Positions 16,918 to 25,467 of a stretch of 64,000 nt of DNA are shown here, one piece after another; the stretch's first letter is position 1, and every line of letters starts with the position of its first letter. The stretch lies in assembly GCF_030813795.1 (NCBI RefSeq), contig NZ_JAUSUX010000011.1:1-64000 (forward strand), in the 5' to 3' direction. A model generated the notes under the pieces. It did not search any database. It saw only the letters and a program-made list of their open reading frames with translations, and was not told where the DNA came from. Origin of the DNA: Desulfofundulus luciae (lineage in GTDB: Bacteria; Bacillota; Desulfotomaculia; Desulfotomaculales; Desulfovirgulaceae). The position numbers and the translations under genes are program-made.

Positions 16918-17275
16918 CCGCGCCTTTACCCTGATCGAGGTCCTGGTGGCCGCCGCCATTTTGGTGCTGGTGGCGGCCACCGCCGTAAATCTGCTGGTCT
17001 CAGGCAAGATGGCTGCTCAGGCAGCCTGGGAGGATACGGTGGCCGTAAACGCCGCCCAGGCCGTGATGGAGGAACTGCTGGCCAGCTCCCTTGCCGGCGG
17101 CGAAAGGCAGGATGAACCGCGGTCCTTTCCCGGCGCGTCCGGTTATGCTTACACATATTCGGTAGATACCTATCAGCCGGATGATCGGCTGGTCCAGGTG
17201 CGGGTCACCGTCCACTACCGGCACCAGGGGCAGGAGCGGCAGCTGGAGCTGGTGACGCTAAAGCGCAGGGGATGA
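16889..17275 (+). CDS. Minor pseudopilin (PilV/GspI-like)
   Basis: A type IV prepilin-like protein with the cleavage site DRAFTLIEVLVAAAILVLVA; here the residue before the cut is Ala rather than Gly. A 20-residue hydrophobic helix follows, then a short body with AVMEELLASS and alternating hydrophobic strands, as in GspI/PilV minor pilins. Length is 128 residues. ATG 16889 has GAGGA 6 bases upstream; ATG 16883 and 16895 are alternatives. It sits in the run of minor pilins between the major pilin and pilM. Confidence 0.75.
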   Translation: MIMRPFSRHDRAFTLIEVLVAAAILVLVAATAVNLLVSGKMAAQAAWEDTVAVNAAQAVMEELLASSLAGGERQDEPRSFPGASGYAYTYSVDTYQPDDRLVQVRVTVHYRHQGQERQLELVTLKRRG

Positions 17276-17296
17276 TGGATACAGGTGGCGATAATA

Positions 17297-17908
17297 ATGG
17301 TGAACCGGGCGAGCGCGTGCAGGCGGCAGGCAATTGTAGCTTTCAGGGCGGGAGTCGCTGAAAGATCCCGGCACGGGAAAGCCGGTACTGAAGGGAAACC
17401 GGTTACCGGATGGCGGGCGTGGCTGCCAGGGCTGGCCCTGGGTTGCCGGGGCCTGACGCTGATCGAGGTCCTGGTGACGGCCGTCCTTCTCTCTTTAATC
17501 CTGGGGGCGGCCTATTTCGTCGTCGACAGCACCATGCTCAACTGGAAAAAGGGCGACGAGCAGGTTGACGTGCAGCAGAACCTGCGGCTGGCCATGGACC
17601 GGCTGACCCGGGAACTGAGGGTCAGTGCAGGGGTGGACGAAATAAATCCCCAATCATACATCATTTTTAAGAGCCCGGACAACGCAAAATACATCAAGTA
17701 TTATCTTTACGGCGGCGAGATCAAGCGGGCCACCAGCAGTAATAAAATTATCTGGGAGGGGGACAATCCCGTGGCCGGGCGGGTTCAGGCGGTATCATTC
17801 CAGGGAGTTACCGGCTTGCCGGCCACGGTGGAGATAAAGCTCACCGGCACCAACGGTTTTGTTTTAACTTCACGCGTGACCGTGCGGATGATACGCGAGC
17901 AAAATTGA
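17297..17908 (+). CDS. Minor pseudopilin (PilW/GspJ-like) with long leader
   Basis: A prepilin-like protein whose cleavage motif CRGLTLIEVLVTAVLLSLIL starts near residue 54 of this reading, giving an unusually long, Arg-rich leader. After the helix it has QVDVQQNLRLAMDRLTRELR, typical of PilW/GspJ proteins. The long leader is partly made of a half copy of an intergenic repeat (17305-17348), and no ATG, GTG or TTG lies between it and the cleavage motif. So the repeat seems to have become coding, or translation starts at a non-standard codon. RBS AGGTGG is 8 bases before ATG 17297. Confidence 0.72.
   Translation: MVNRASACRRQAIVAFRAGVAERSRHGKAGTEGKPVTGWRAWLPGLALGCRGLTLIEVLVTAVLLSLILGAAYFVVDSTMLNWKKGDEQVDVQQNLRLAMDRLTRELRVSAGVDEINPQSYIIFKSPDNAKYIKYYLYGGEIKRATSSNKIIWEGDNPVAGRVQAVSFQGVTGLPATVEIKLTGTNGFVLTSRVTVRMIREQN
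17305..17348. repeat. Half copy of family C repeat inside a pilin leader
   Basis: GGCGAGCGCGTGCAGGCGG, AGGCAATT and TTTCAGGG match the 3' arm of the family C palindrome at about 57.43-57.48 kb. It lies within the reading frame of the PilW-like gene. Confidence 0.6.
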
Positions 17909-17960
17909 TTTTCCCGGAACATATGTTCTGTATGGAAGTGATTTGGGAGGGCGACCTGCA

Positions 17961-19316
17961 TTGACCGGCGGGCAAAAGGGAAAATTCAAGAGCGGGCAGC
18001 TATGCCGGAGGCTCCCTGCTTTCTGGAAAAATATGCGCACAGGAGCACAAAAAGGCGCGGCCCTGGTCACAGTGCTCCTGCTCACCCTCCTGCTCCTGGT
18101 CTTTGCCGGCTCCCTGGTCCAGCTAGTCACGGTGGACAAAAGAATGTCCGCCAGCGAGGTGGCCATGACCCGGGCCCTCTACCTGGCCGAGGCGGGGGTG
18201 GAAGTAATGGTCGCCCGCCTGGCCGGGAATTTTGATGCCGGGCCGCCGTCCACGCCAATCGTGCTGGGGAACGGGCAGATCTCAAAAATTACCGTGAGCC
18301 CGGTGGATGCCACCACCAGAGAGATCCTGGCCGAGGGGCGGGCGGGTAACGCCCGCAAGGCACTCAAAGTGCGTGTCCAGCGCACGGCTGCCCCCGTGCT
18401 GCAGAACGCCCTTTGTGCCGGAAATTCCCCTAACTTAAGCGGCAACGCATCTGTTAGCGGCAACTTGTTGATTAACGGCAATTTGGAAACTGGCTCCAGT
18501 ATAAGCCTTACCAATTCCAGGCTGGTGGTGAAGGGCAATCTGGATAATGAAAATGGTAGCATCAACATTTTGTCCGGAGGCAGCCTTTTGGTGGGAGGCA
18601 ACCTCTATAATAAACACGGCCGCATTGAAACACCGGGCTACCTCCAGGTGGACGGCGCCATCGATAATTCTTCAGGCACCGTGATTTTCTCCCCCGGCGG
18701 GACCTACTACACCCCTGCCACGCAATATCCGGCGGGCACGTTTATCATTCAAAATGACGGCCAGGTACCCCGGCTGGACGGCCCGCGGGAAAATATCGCT
18801 GCCCTTGTAGAGCCGGCCGCCCTTCTGGATCCAGCGGGAAAAGTGGCCGCCTACCAGGGCTATCCCCGTTTGGCCGTGACCGAACAGGGAAACAAATATG
18901 AGTTTGACTTCACCGGTAAGACTGCCGGGACCTATTACCTGGACACCGGTGGAAAGGAACTCTGGCTTGAGGGTACATACAGCGGGAAATGGGTTATTGC
19001 CGTTAAAGGGAACGTGGAGTTCAGCGGCGATTTGCAGCCGGCAAATGCAAGCCAGGACGTCCTGGTTTTGCTGGTGAACGGTACGGTTAGCGTACACGGG
19101 AACAAAGACATCAGCGCCGTTATATATGCGGGGCGGTTCGAAGCCGGCGGGAGCAGTACCATCAGGGGGACGGTGGTTGCGCAATCTTTTGATGTCGGTG
19201 GTAATGCGAGCCTGATCCAGGATAATGACCTGATCCGGAACGCCGTTCCCGTCCTACCGTCAGACCTGGTCACTGTGAAAATTATTTCCTGGCGGGAGGA
19301 ATACGACGTATTTTGA
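17961..19316 (+). CDS. PilX-like pilus assembly protein with repeat-rich C-terminal domain
   Basis: It has an N-terminal membrane helix (GAALVTVLLLTLLLLVFAG) preceded by basic residues, then SASEVAMTRALYLAEAGVE, the PilX N-terminal signature. A long beta-rich body follows with repeated GNL/GGNL units (NGNLETGS, KGNLDNENGS, GGNLYNKHG), as in right-handed beta-helix or polymer-forming proteins. In other Gram-positive pilus loci such proteins are thought to be minor tip or surface components. TTG 17961 follows GGGAGG at 10 bases; ATG 18033, closer to the helix, is a serious alternative. Confidence 0.7.
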   Translation: MTGGQKGKFKSGQLCRRLPAFWKNMRTGAQKGAALVTVLLLTLLLLVFAGSLVQLVTVDKRMSASEVAMTRALYLAEAGVEVMVARLAGNFDAGPPSTPIVLGNGQISKITVSPVDATTREILAEGRAGNARKALKVRVQRTAAPVLQNALCAGNSPNLSGNASVSGNLLINGNLETGSSISLTNSRLVVKGNLDNENGSINILSGGSLLVGGNLYNKHGRIETPGYLQVDGAIDNSSGTVIFSPGGTYYTPATQYPAGTFIIQNDGQVPRLDGPRENIAALVEPAALLDPAGKVAAYQGYPRLAVTEQGNKYEFDFTGKTAGTYYLDTGGKELWLEGTYSGKWVIAVKGNVEFSGDLQPANASQDVLVLLVNGTVSVHGNKDISAVIYAGRFEAGGSSTIRGTVVAQSFDVGGNASLIQDNDLIRNAVPVLPSDLVTVKIISWREEYDVF

Positions 19317-19419
19317 TTTCCCGAACCTGACCGTAACGTCCTGAAAGTTTGGTAACATTTCCATTTCAGGGTTTCCTTTAAAAGCAGGACTTTTTTACTT
19401 CAACCACGAAAGTATATTC

Positions 19420-19914
19420 ATGTTTCGCCAGTTTTCGTTCCCCAAAATTATATCCTCGCCCGGGGGCTTTACTTTACTCGAGGTTCTTGTCTCCACGGCC
19501 ATCAGTGCCATCCTGCTTTTAATTGCGGTGCCCGCCGTACTTAACGGTTTAAGCAAGTACGCCCTGTACACCGGCGCCCGCCAGATGGCCACGGATATTC
19601 GCGGCTGGCAGCAGCAGGCCCTTTCCGCAGGGGATACCATGTCTACTTACAGCATACAGTTTGATCCTTTCAACGACGCCTATCATTTAATGATTAATAA
19701 TGTATCCAGACAAAAGCAGTGTCTCCCTGTTTACCTTGATCTGGTCTCGACAAATTTTCCGTCCAATGAGCTTAAATTTAACCTGCGGGGGATCCCCATT
19801 TCCGGTGGCGGGACGGTTACCTTGCGTGAAAAGTTGACGCGAAGATGTTATTACGTCATTGTCGCCCCTGTTACCGGAAGGGTGCGTGTTTCTCCTCTGC
19901 CTCCGGCAGGTTAA
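19420..19914 (+). CDS. Minor pseudopilin (FimT/GspH-like)
   Basis: A prepilin-like protein with PGGFTLLEVLVSTAISAILLL as cleavage site plus helix, then QMATDIRGWQQQALSAGD and beta strands, the layout of GspH/FimT minor pilins. Length of 164 residues. It lies 103 bases after the PilX-like gene and 30 bases before pilM. The ATG is not preceded by a clear ribosome binding site. Codon use and GC are lower than in the pil ATPase genes, as for the major pilin. Confidence 0.75.
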   Translation: MFRQFSFPKIISSPGGFTLLEVLVSTAISAILLLIAVPAVLNGLSKYALYTGARQMATDIRGWQQQALSAGDTMSTYSIQFDPFNDAYHLMINNVSRQKQCLPVYLDLVSTNFPSNELKFNLRGIPISGGGTVTLREKLTRRCYYVIVAPVTGRVRVSPLPPAG

Positions 19915-19944
19915 TCCAGATTATTTAATAATGGAAGGTCACCA

Positions 19945-21009
19945 ATGTTCAGAGGCAAAACTTTTACTGCTGTTGACATCGGAGCGGGCGAAATTAAAAT
20001 TGCGGTTCTTTCCTGCCGACGCCGGAGGGTGATCTGCAATCTGCTGCATCGTTATTTGAGCCCCGGCATGGAGCACCTGGAAGAGGACAGGACTGATGAA
20101 CTGGCCGCAGCTCTCAAGGCGGCCTTTAAATCTGCACCCGGAGCAGGAAGAAAGGTAATTACCGCCATCGGGGGACAAAGAGTGATTACCCGGCAGTTGC
20201 GCCTGCCGGCAATGCCCCTGAAGGAACTGGAACAGGCGGTCGTATGGGAGGCGGAGAAACTGGTGCCGCTGCCCGTCGATGAGCTGGTAATCAGGCCCGT
20301 GGTGCTTGGGGAAAGCCAGAACGGGGAAAGCGGGCTGTTTCATGTCCTCCTGGTGGCCGTGAGAAAAGAACTCGTCTACCGTTATTACGATGCCTTCGAC
20401 CGGGCCGGCCTGCAGATTACAGCCATCGACCTGCAGCACCTGGCCCTGTGGCGGGTCTTTCACGGCTCTTTTGGATACCCGGTTCATGACGGTGGGGTAC
20501 GGGCAGTGCTGGATCTGGGTTTTTCTTCCGGTCAGTTTATCGTTTTAAAAGGACAGGAACTGGTTTATGTGCGTTCTTTGCCGGTCGAATTAGGAAGGTT
20601 GCTGCCCGCGGGCGTTTTTGAGCTGGCACCGGCAGAACCTGCACCACCCCCCGGCGGTGTGGAAATACCGGACGGGGAAGCCGCTGCCGCTGCGGAAGAT
20701 TTGTCCGGTGAATATGCCGGTTATGATGAAGCACAGTTCGAATATTTGGGGGAACTGGTCCGGGAGATCCGCCGCTCCCTGGACTTTTACCAGCTGCAGG
20801 AGCGGGACAACCCGGTGGAAACCCTGGTGGTTACCGGCGGCTTCAGCAAAATCAAGGGGTTACCCGCTTATCTGGCCGGCCAGCTGGGAATAAGAGTGGC
20901 AGCCGGTTTTCCACGGCTGCCCTTCCGGGATGTTAAGAATACTCCCCGGGTGCTGGACCCGGTCTTTTCCGTGGCAGTGGGCCTGGCTTTGCGGGAGGTG
21001 CTGCAGTGA
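19945..21009 (+). CDS. pilM: Type IV pilus assembly protein PilM
   Basis: An actin-like cytoplasmic ATPase that binds the N-terminus of PilN and links the motor to the inner-membrane ring. It shows the phosphate-1 motif AVDIGAGEIKIAVL near residue 8, QLRLPAMPLKELEQAVVWEAE and a C-terminal VVTGGFSKIKGLPAYLA adenosine motif. An acidic/Pro insertion near residues 230-255 is not typical. GTG of pilN overlaps its stop, indicating translational coupling. Confidence 0.88.
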   Translation: MFRGKTFTAVDIGAGEIKIAVLSCRRRRVICNLLHRYLSPGMEHLEEDRTDELAAALKAAFKSAPGAGRKVITAIGGQRVITRQLRLPAMPLKELEQAVVWEAEKLVPLPVDELVIRPVVLGESQNGESGLFHVLLVAVRKELVYRYYDAFDRAGLQITAIDLQHLALWRVFHGSFGYPVHDGGVRAVLDLGFSSGQFIVLKGQELVYVRSLPVELGRLLPAGVFELAPAEPAPPPGGVEIPDGEAAAAAEDLSGEYAGYDEAQFEYLGELVREIRRSLDFYQLQERDNPVETLVVTGGFSKIKGLPAYLAGQLGIRVAAGFPRLPFRDVKNTPRVLDPVFSVAVGLALREVLQ

Positions 21010-21788
21010 ATTACCGGGTTAACCTCCTGCCTGCGGAACTGCAACCCGGGCCCGTCCTGGAACCGAAACGCCTGCTGTTAATTTCCCTGGTTATCCTCAC
21101 AGCAGGTGGGCTTGTTACTGCCTGTGTCTTTTGGGGCATAAATTTTCACCACATGCGTATTGAGCTGGCTGCCGTCAAGCGGCAGGTGCCCAAACTCCAG
21201 GAAACGGTTGCCCGGCTGGAGGAGCTCAAAAAACAGCGCCAGGAGCTGGAAGCGGCGTCCGGTGAACTGGAACGCCTGCTTCAGCAAAGGCACACCTGGT
21301 CCAAAATGTTGCTGGACCTCAATAAAGTGGTCCCCCGGGAAATCTGGCTGACTGCCCTGCGATTGCAGGCGGCTGAAAATATTTCAGGAACAGGCCAGAA
21401 GGTGACCGGACCAGCCACCGCTCAAAAACCGGGCTCCGTTCCTTCCCTGCTGCAGGGCAGCCTGCAGCATGATACGCTCCAGCAGGTATCCGCTCAACCC
21501 GGAGCACCGGCAGCCGTGCCGGCAAGTCAGGGCGGGGAAACCGGGCAGCCAGGGCAGGCAGGCAGCCAGGTCCGGCGCGAGGAGGGGAATGCCATTCCAC
21601 AGCCGCCCGATACTTTGACCCTGGAAGGCAACACTACCTCCCTGGCAGCCGTGGGGGTGTTCATTTATCACCTGGGAGAATTACCCTATTTCTCCCGGGT
21701 TGACCTGAACGAAATTAAATACGATGAGACAAAGGGCGTCACCACTTTTAGTATTTCCGCCCGCCTAAAAGGGGGCGGTGGGGGTTGA
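21006..21788 (+). CDS. pilN: Type IV pilus assembly protein PilN-like
   Basis: A bitopic membrane protein of the pilus inner-membrane ring. The conserved cytoplasmic start NYRVNLLPAE, which binds PilM in other systems, is followed by one membrane helix (about 22-45), a coiled coil rich in Leu/Glu, and a C-terminal ferredoxin-like fold. A Gln/Gly/Ala/Pro-rich linker near 125-195 makes it longer (260 residues) than typical PilN. It overlaps pilM by 4 bases and pilO by 1 base. Confidence 0.82.
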   Translation: MNYRVNLLPAELQPGPVLEPKRLLLISLVILTAGGLVTACVFWGINFHHMRIELAAVKRQVPKLQETVARLEELKKQRQELEAASGELERLLQQRHTWSKMLLDLNKVVPREIWLTALRLQAAENISGTGQKVTGPATAQKPGSVPSLLQGSLQHDTLQQVSAQPGAPAAVPASQGGETGQPGQAGSQVRREEGNAIPQPPDTLTLEGNTTSLAAVGVFIYHLGELPYFSRVDLNEIKYDETKGVTTFSISARLKGGGGG

Positions 21789-22534
21789 TGGCACGCGGCC
21801 TGAGTAAGAAGAGCAGAACCATACTCATTCTTTTACTGTTGCTGGCCTTTATTTATGCCGGTTACCGTTTCGTATTAATGCCCCAAATCCAGGCTTACCA
21901 GAAGACAAAAACCGAGTTGAACGAAGCCAGGACCCTCATCTCCCGGTTGTCCACCAGGGCCGGTTCCCTGGAAGAGGAAAAAAAGGTCCTGGAAAAGGCC
22001 AGAAAGCGTTTTCTGGAGCTGAACAAAAGGTTCGATACCGATATGCAGGACGGCCAGTTTCTCGTTCAGTTCAGCCGTGTGACGGAAAAAAACCGGGTAC
22101 TGGTGTTGAAATTTAAACCGCTGGCCATCGTGGACAGGGGATATATGCTGGTTTTGCCTGTGGAAATAGAGCTCAAGGGTTTGTTTCCCCAGGTATCGGT
22201 GGTGATCGACTATCTGGAAAATCTCCCCAACTTAAGTGAGCTGCGCAATATTCAAATTACCCGTTACGAGCCTGAAAATGCGGGTGGACAGTCCCCGGCA
22301 CTGACCGATGGTACGGTGACGGCAAGTACGACGCTGCTGCTCTACTCCCGGCCGACTCCTGCCGGGCGCCTGCAGCTGGAGGAGGTCAGACGCTGGGCAC
22401 TGGGCCGTCCCAACCCCTTCTTTTCGGGCCGTCCGCCTGTTTCTTCTGCATTGCCGGAACAGGCGGCGGAGACGGCCGGCCAGGAACCTGTTCCGGCGTC
22501 TGTACCGGAGCGAGCGGGAGCCAAAACAGGGTAG
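21788..22534 (+). CDS. pilO: Type IV pilus assembly protein PilO-like
   Basis: The partner of PilN in the inner-membrane ring. It has one N-terminal membrane helix (about 10-28), a coiled coil and a ferredoxin-like periplasmic-type domain ending near residue 180. The C-terminal Pro/Ala-rich tail (about 190-248) is low-complexity, and its last codons are formed by a 52-base repeat also found at 30423. The stop codon may therefore have been changed by repeat insertion. It is the last gene of the pilus locus. Confidence 0.8.
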   Translation: MARGLSKKSRTILILLLLLAFIYAGYRFVLMPQIQAYQKTKTELNEARTLISRLSTRAGSLEEEKKVLEKARKRFLELNKRFDTDMQDGQFLVQFSRVTEKNRVLVLKFKPLAIVDRGYMLVLPVEIELKGLFPQVSVVIDYLENLPNLSELRNIQITRYEPENAGGQSPALTDGTVTASTTLLLYSRPTPAGRLQLEEVRRWALGRPNPFFSGRPPVSSALPEQAAETAGQEPVPASVPERAGAKTG

Positions 22535-22555
22535 TTGGAAAGTGGGGATAATTCA
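22504..22555. repeat. 52-base repeat, 3' arm of family C, copy 1 (overlaps pilO end)
   Basis: Matches 30423-30474 at 51 of 52 positions: CCGGAGCGAGCGGGAGCC, AAAACAGGG, then AGTTGGAAAGTGGGGATAA. The first 30 bases are the last codons of pilO. Confidence 0.9.
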
Positions 22556-22735
22556 GGGTATAATCTTGAAAAACCCGGTTCAAAACCCCGGTTACACCGC
22601 ATCTGCCATTGCCTGTTTTAAAGAAATGGGCTTAATTTAGGTTATAGTAAAGAGGTATAAATTGTTAAATTTTTACTAACAATATGACATGTGACTTAAT
22701 ATGGATTGATTAATCCCGCCAGGAGGTGATTCTTT
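22556..22735 (+). promoter_or_regulatory. Leader region of tldD
   Basis: AT-rich spacer holding an inverted repeat TTGTTA-N9-TAACAA (about 22661-22681) and several TATA-like hexamers (TTATAG, GTATAA), but no convincing -35/-10 pair. It ends with AGGAGGTGA, a near-perfect ribosome binding site for tldD. Confidence 0.35.
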
Positions 22736-24154
22736 TTGATCGACGAACAGTTGTTAAAGGAAGTTCTGGATCTTGCCCTGGCCAGCGGGGGAGATTTTGC
22801 CGATATTTTTGTCGAGCACAAGCGGGCTACGGGTGTCGGCCTTGAAGGCGGTAAGATCGAGCGTGTTCATTCGGGTATAGATATGGGTGCCGGCATCCGC
22901 GTGATTAACGGTGATTCCACGGCCTATGCCTATACCAACGACCTGAGCAGGGAAGGCCTCCTCGAAGCCGCCCGCATTGTCAGTCATGCTTCCCGGGGGG
23001 AGAAAAAAGACTACCACCTGGACCTGCGCCGGGTGCGGCCGCTGGTGGATTTTCCCGTGGTAGAGCGTCCCGATGAGGTCAAGCCGGAACGCAAGGTGGA
23101 GGCGGTCCAGGCCGCCGACCGGGCCGCCCGGGCCGTGGATGTGGAGAAAATCAAGCAGGTAATGGTGGGCTACGGGGACGTGGTCCAGAAGGTAGTCATT
23201 GCCAACAGTGCCGGTGAATATGTGGAAGACGAGCGCATCCGCACCCGCCTGATGGTACAGGTGGTGGCTGCCGAGGGGCCGACCATTCAAACGGGTTACG
23301 AGGCCGTGGGCGGCCTGACCGGCTTTGAGCTGCTGGAGCGTTACCGCCCCGAGTCGGTGGCGGAAATCGCGGCCCGGCGGGCCGTGGAGATGCTAAAGGC
23401 GCAGCCAGCCCCCACCGGTAAAATGCCCGTGGTGATGGCCGGGGAGGCCGGAGGGACCATGGTTCACGAAGCCTGCGGCCACGGCCTGGAGGCGGATCTG
23501 GTTCAGAAGAAGCTTTCGGTTTATGCCGGCAAAAAGGGGCAAAAGGTGGCTGCCGACATTGTTACCGTTATCGATGACGCCGGCATGGCCGGCCATTACG
23601 GTTCCTACCGCTTTGACGACGAGGGGGTGCCGGCCCGGAAAGTAACCCTGATTGAAAAAGGCGAGCTTACGGACTACATGTACGACCGGCTCACCGCTTC
23701 GCGGGAAGGGAAAGCATCCAACGGCCACGGCCGCCGGGAGTCCTACCAGCACAAACCCATCCCCCGCATGGGCAATACCTACATAGCCCCGGGCAGGATG
23801 GACCCGGAAAAGATCATCAGGGAGACAAAAAATGGTCTTCTGGTGAAGAAAATGGGCGGCGGCCAGGTGAATACCACCACCGGGGATTTTGTTTTTGACG
23901 TTGCCGAGGGGTACCTGATTCAGGACGGGGAAGTGGGCCCCATGGTACGGGGAGCAACCTTAACGGGCAATGGCCCCGAAGTGCTGCGGATTGTGGAAAT
24001 GATCGGCAGGGATCTGGGCTTCACCATTGGTACCTGCGGCAAGGACGGGCAGGGGGTGCCGGTGAGCGACGCCCAGCCCACCATGGCCATCAAGGAGCTC
24101 ATCGTGGGCGGCACAAGCCACAGTCGGGCCGATGGCAGGATCCGGCGCCTGTAG
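22736..24154 (+). CDS. tldD: TldD metalloprotease subunit
   Basis: The catalytic half of the TldD/TldE heterodimer, a zinc protease that digests unfolded peptides and matures some modified peptides. The HExxxH zinc motif is HEACGH near residue 244. DGIRV-type N-terminal blocks (DMGAGIRVINGD), GMAGHYGSYRFDDEGVP and NGHGRRESYQH are intact. The length of 472 residues is normal. TTG start behind AGGAGGTGA. Its partner tldE lies 2 kb downstream, separated by small accessory genes and a repeat. Confidence 0.93.
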   Translation: MIDEQLLKEVLDLALASGGDFADIFVEHKRATGVGLEGGKIERVHSGIDMGAGIRVINGDSTAYAYTNDLSREGLLEAARIVSHASRGEKKDYHLDLRRVRPLVDFPVVERPDEVKPERKVEAVQAADRAARAVDVEKIKQVMVGYGDVVQKVVIANSAGEYVEDERIRTRLMVQVVAAEGPTIQTGYEAVGGLTGFELLERYRPESVAEIAARRAVEMLKAQPAPTGKMPVVMAGEAGGTMVHEACGHGLEADLVQKKLSVYAGKKGQKVAADIVTVIDDAGMAGHYGSYRFDDEGVPARKVTLIEKGELTDYMYDRLTASREGKASNGHGRRESYQHKPIPRMGNTYIAPGRMDPEKIIRETKNGLLVKKMGGGQVNTTTGDFVFDVAEGYLIQDGEVGPMVRGATLTGNGPEVLRIVEMIGRDLGFTIGTCGKDGQGVPVSDAQPTMAIKELIVGGTSHSRADGRIRRL

Positions 24155-24172
24155 AATAAGGGGCGGTTTATA

Positions 24173-24295
24173 ATGCCACACGATGTAACAAATGCCGGGA
24201 CGGTAGTATGGCCCAACGAGGCGGACCTTGACCCGGATGTACTGTATAACTGTAGCGTACCACTTAAACTGCCGGTGGTTTCAAGCGAAAGTTAA
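24173..24295 (+). pseudogene. DUF2442 C-terminal fragment (40 aa)
   Basis: A short reading frame containing NAGTVVWPNEADLDPDVLY, which resembles the C-terminal signature of DUF2442 proteins (T-V-x-W-P-N-G-A-D). These are about 80 residues long and often paired with DUF4160 toxin-like proteins. Here the N-terminal half is absent, so it looks like a remnant. It lies 18 bases after tldD and 11 before a Uma2 gene. Confidence 0.5.
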
Positions 24296-24306
24296 GGGAG
24301 AGTATA

Positions 24307-24975
24307 ATGGGCCAGCTAAGGGGGGAGACAATGATGAGCCGCCTAAAAGAAACGGCAGCGGTTTATGAAACCAGGCCCCTGCCGGAAGGCAAAATCACCT
24401 TTGAGGAGTTTTTGGCCTGGTGCGATGAAGATACCCGGGCGGAGTGGGTGGATGGGGAGGTCGTTGTATTGACGCCGGCAGCCAGAAAACACCAGAGGAT
24501 ATATAAATTTCTCCTGTTCTTGCTGGAGGTATTTGTCAGTAAGCATAGCCTCGGTGAAGTATTGTCTGCCCCCTTTTTGGTGCGCCTGCCAGAAATGCTG
24601 CGCCGGGTCCGGGAGCCGGATATACTCTATGTGAGCAACGAAAAGCTGCCCTTTTTAAAGGAAACGTACATGGACGAGCCTCCCGATCTGATAGTTGAAA
24701 TAACCTCTCCGGAAAGCCTGGCCCGGGACCGGGGGGAAAAGTATGTGGAATATGAGGCTGCAGGTGTTAAAGAATACTGGCTTATTGACCCGGACAGGCG
24801 GCAGGCGGAATTTTACAGGCTGGCTGAAGAAGGGCGCTACCGCACAATTCATCCAAACGAAGAGGGGATCTATCGTTCGGAGGTCATCCCCGGCTTCTGG
24901 CTGCAGGTGAACTGGCTGTGGCAGGATCCTCTTCCTTCAGTTATTGACTGTTTGAAAGAATTGGGTTTGATTTAA
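24307..24975 (+). CDS. Uma2 family putative endonuclease (DUF820), copy 2
   Basis: Same family as the gene at 10,220 but divergent. It shows FLAWCDEDTRAEWVDGEVV, EPDILYV, DLIVEITSPESLARDRGEKYVEYEAAG and VKEYWLIDP, the usual Uma2 core with the putative PD-(D/E)XK acids. The length is 222 residues. ATG 24307 has AAGGGAG 6 bases upstream; ATG 24331 or 24334 behind GGGGGAG are equally possible. A terminator follows directly. The function of the family is unproven. Confidence 0.8.
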   Translation: MGQLRGETMMSRLKETAAVYETRPLPEGKITFEEFLAWCDEDTRAEWVDGEVVVLTPAARKHQRIYKFLLFLLEVFVSKHSLGEVLSAPFLVRLPEMLRRVREPDILYVSNEKLPFLKETYMDEPPDLIVEITSPESLARDRGEKYVEYEAAGVKEYWLIDPDRRQAEFYRLAEEGRYRTIHPNEEGIYRSEVIPGFWLQVNWLWQDPLPSVIDCLKELGLI

Positions 24976-24976
24976 C

Positions 24977-25010
24977 AAAAGGCAGGGTCCACTGCCGGAC
25001 CCCGCCTTTT
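24977..25010 (+). terminator. Bidirectional-looking terminator after the Uma2 gene
   Basis: AAAAGGCAGGGTCC and GGACCCCGCCTTTT form a long stem around ACTGCC, flanked by A and T runs. It could serve both the Uma2 gene and the convergent DUF3243 gene. Confidence 0.8.
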
Positions 25011-25039
25011 AACGTTTTATCTTTCCGCTTGAATTGTTC

Positions 25040-25327
25040 TTAAAACGCGGTATAATTTCCCGGCCGCTCCGAAACCAGCCTGGTCATCAGGTTGGCGATG
25101 ACCTGTTTTTCCTGCTGGTCGGCCACCTGCCATAACTCTTTCAGCACTTTTTGTTCCGGGTTGGCCGGGGGTACGTGATCGGCCAGCACCTGACCGGCCT
25201 GCTGGGCCAGATTTACAATGCGCTCCCGGGAAATGCCCAGCTCCTCCGCAAATTCCACCGCCTGGCCGAGAAAACGTTTCCAGTTATCCCAGTCCGTGCT
25301 TACCTGGCGAATATCCAATTTTAACAC
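25040..25327 (-). CDS. DUF3243 family protein
   Basis: A 95-residue helical protein on the minus strand matching the DUF3243 (YmfJ-like) family of Firmicutes, with WDNWKRFLGQAVEFAEELGIS near the start and a conserved C-terminal QVIANLMTRLV helix. Its function is unknown. AGGAGTG lies 6 bases before the ATG. It is convergent with the Uma2 gene and is the only complete minus-strand gene of this part of the window. Confidence 0.75.
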   Translation of the reverse strand: MLKLDIRQVSTDWDNWKRFLGQAVEFAEELGISRERIVNLAQQAGQVLADHVPPANPEQKVLKELWQVADQQEKQVIANLMTRLVSERPGNYTAF

Positions 25328-25467
25328 TCCTTTCCTGATTACTGGCAGGGCTTATTTCTATTTTGTTCCTCTTTCCACCGTCTTATTCAAGAAAAGGAAT
25401 ACACACCTCTTTAAACAGCGGCATATGGTAACAAAAGAATAGGGAGTATGCTTACTTTAGGCCGTAA

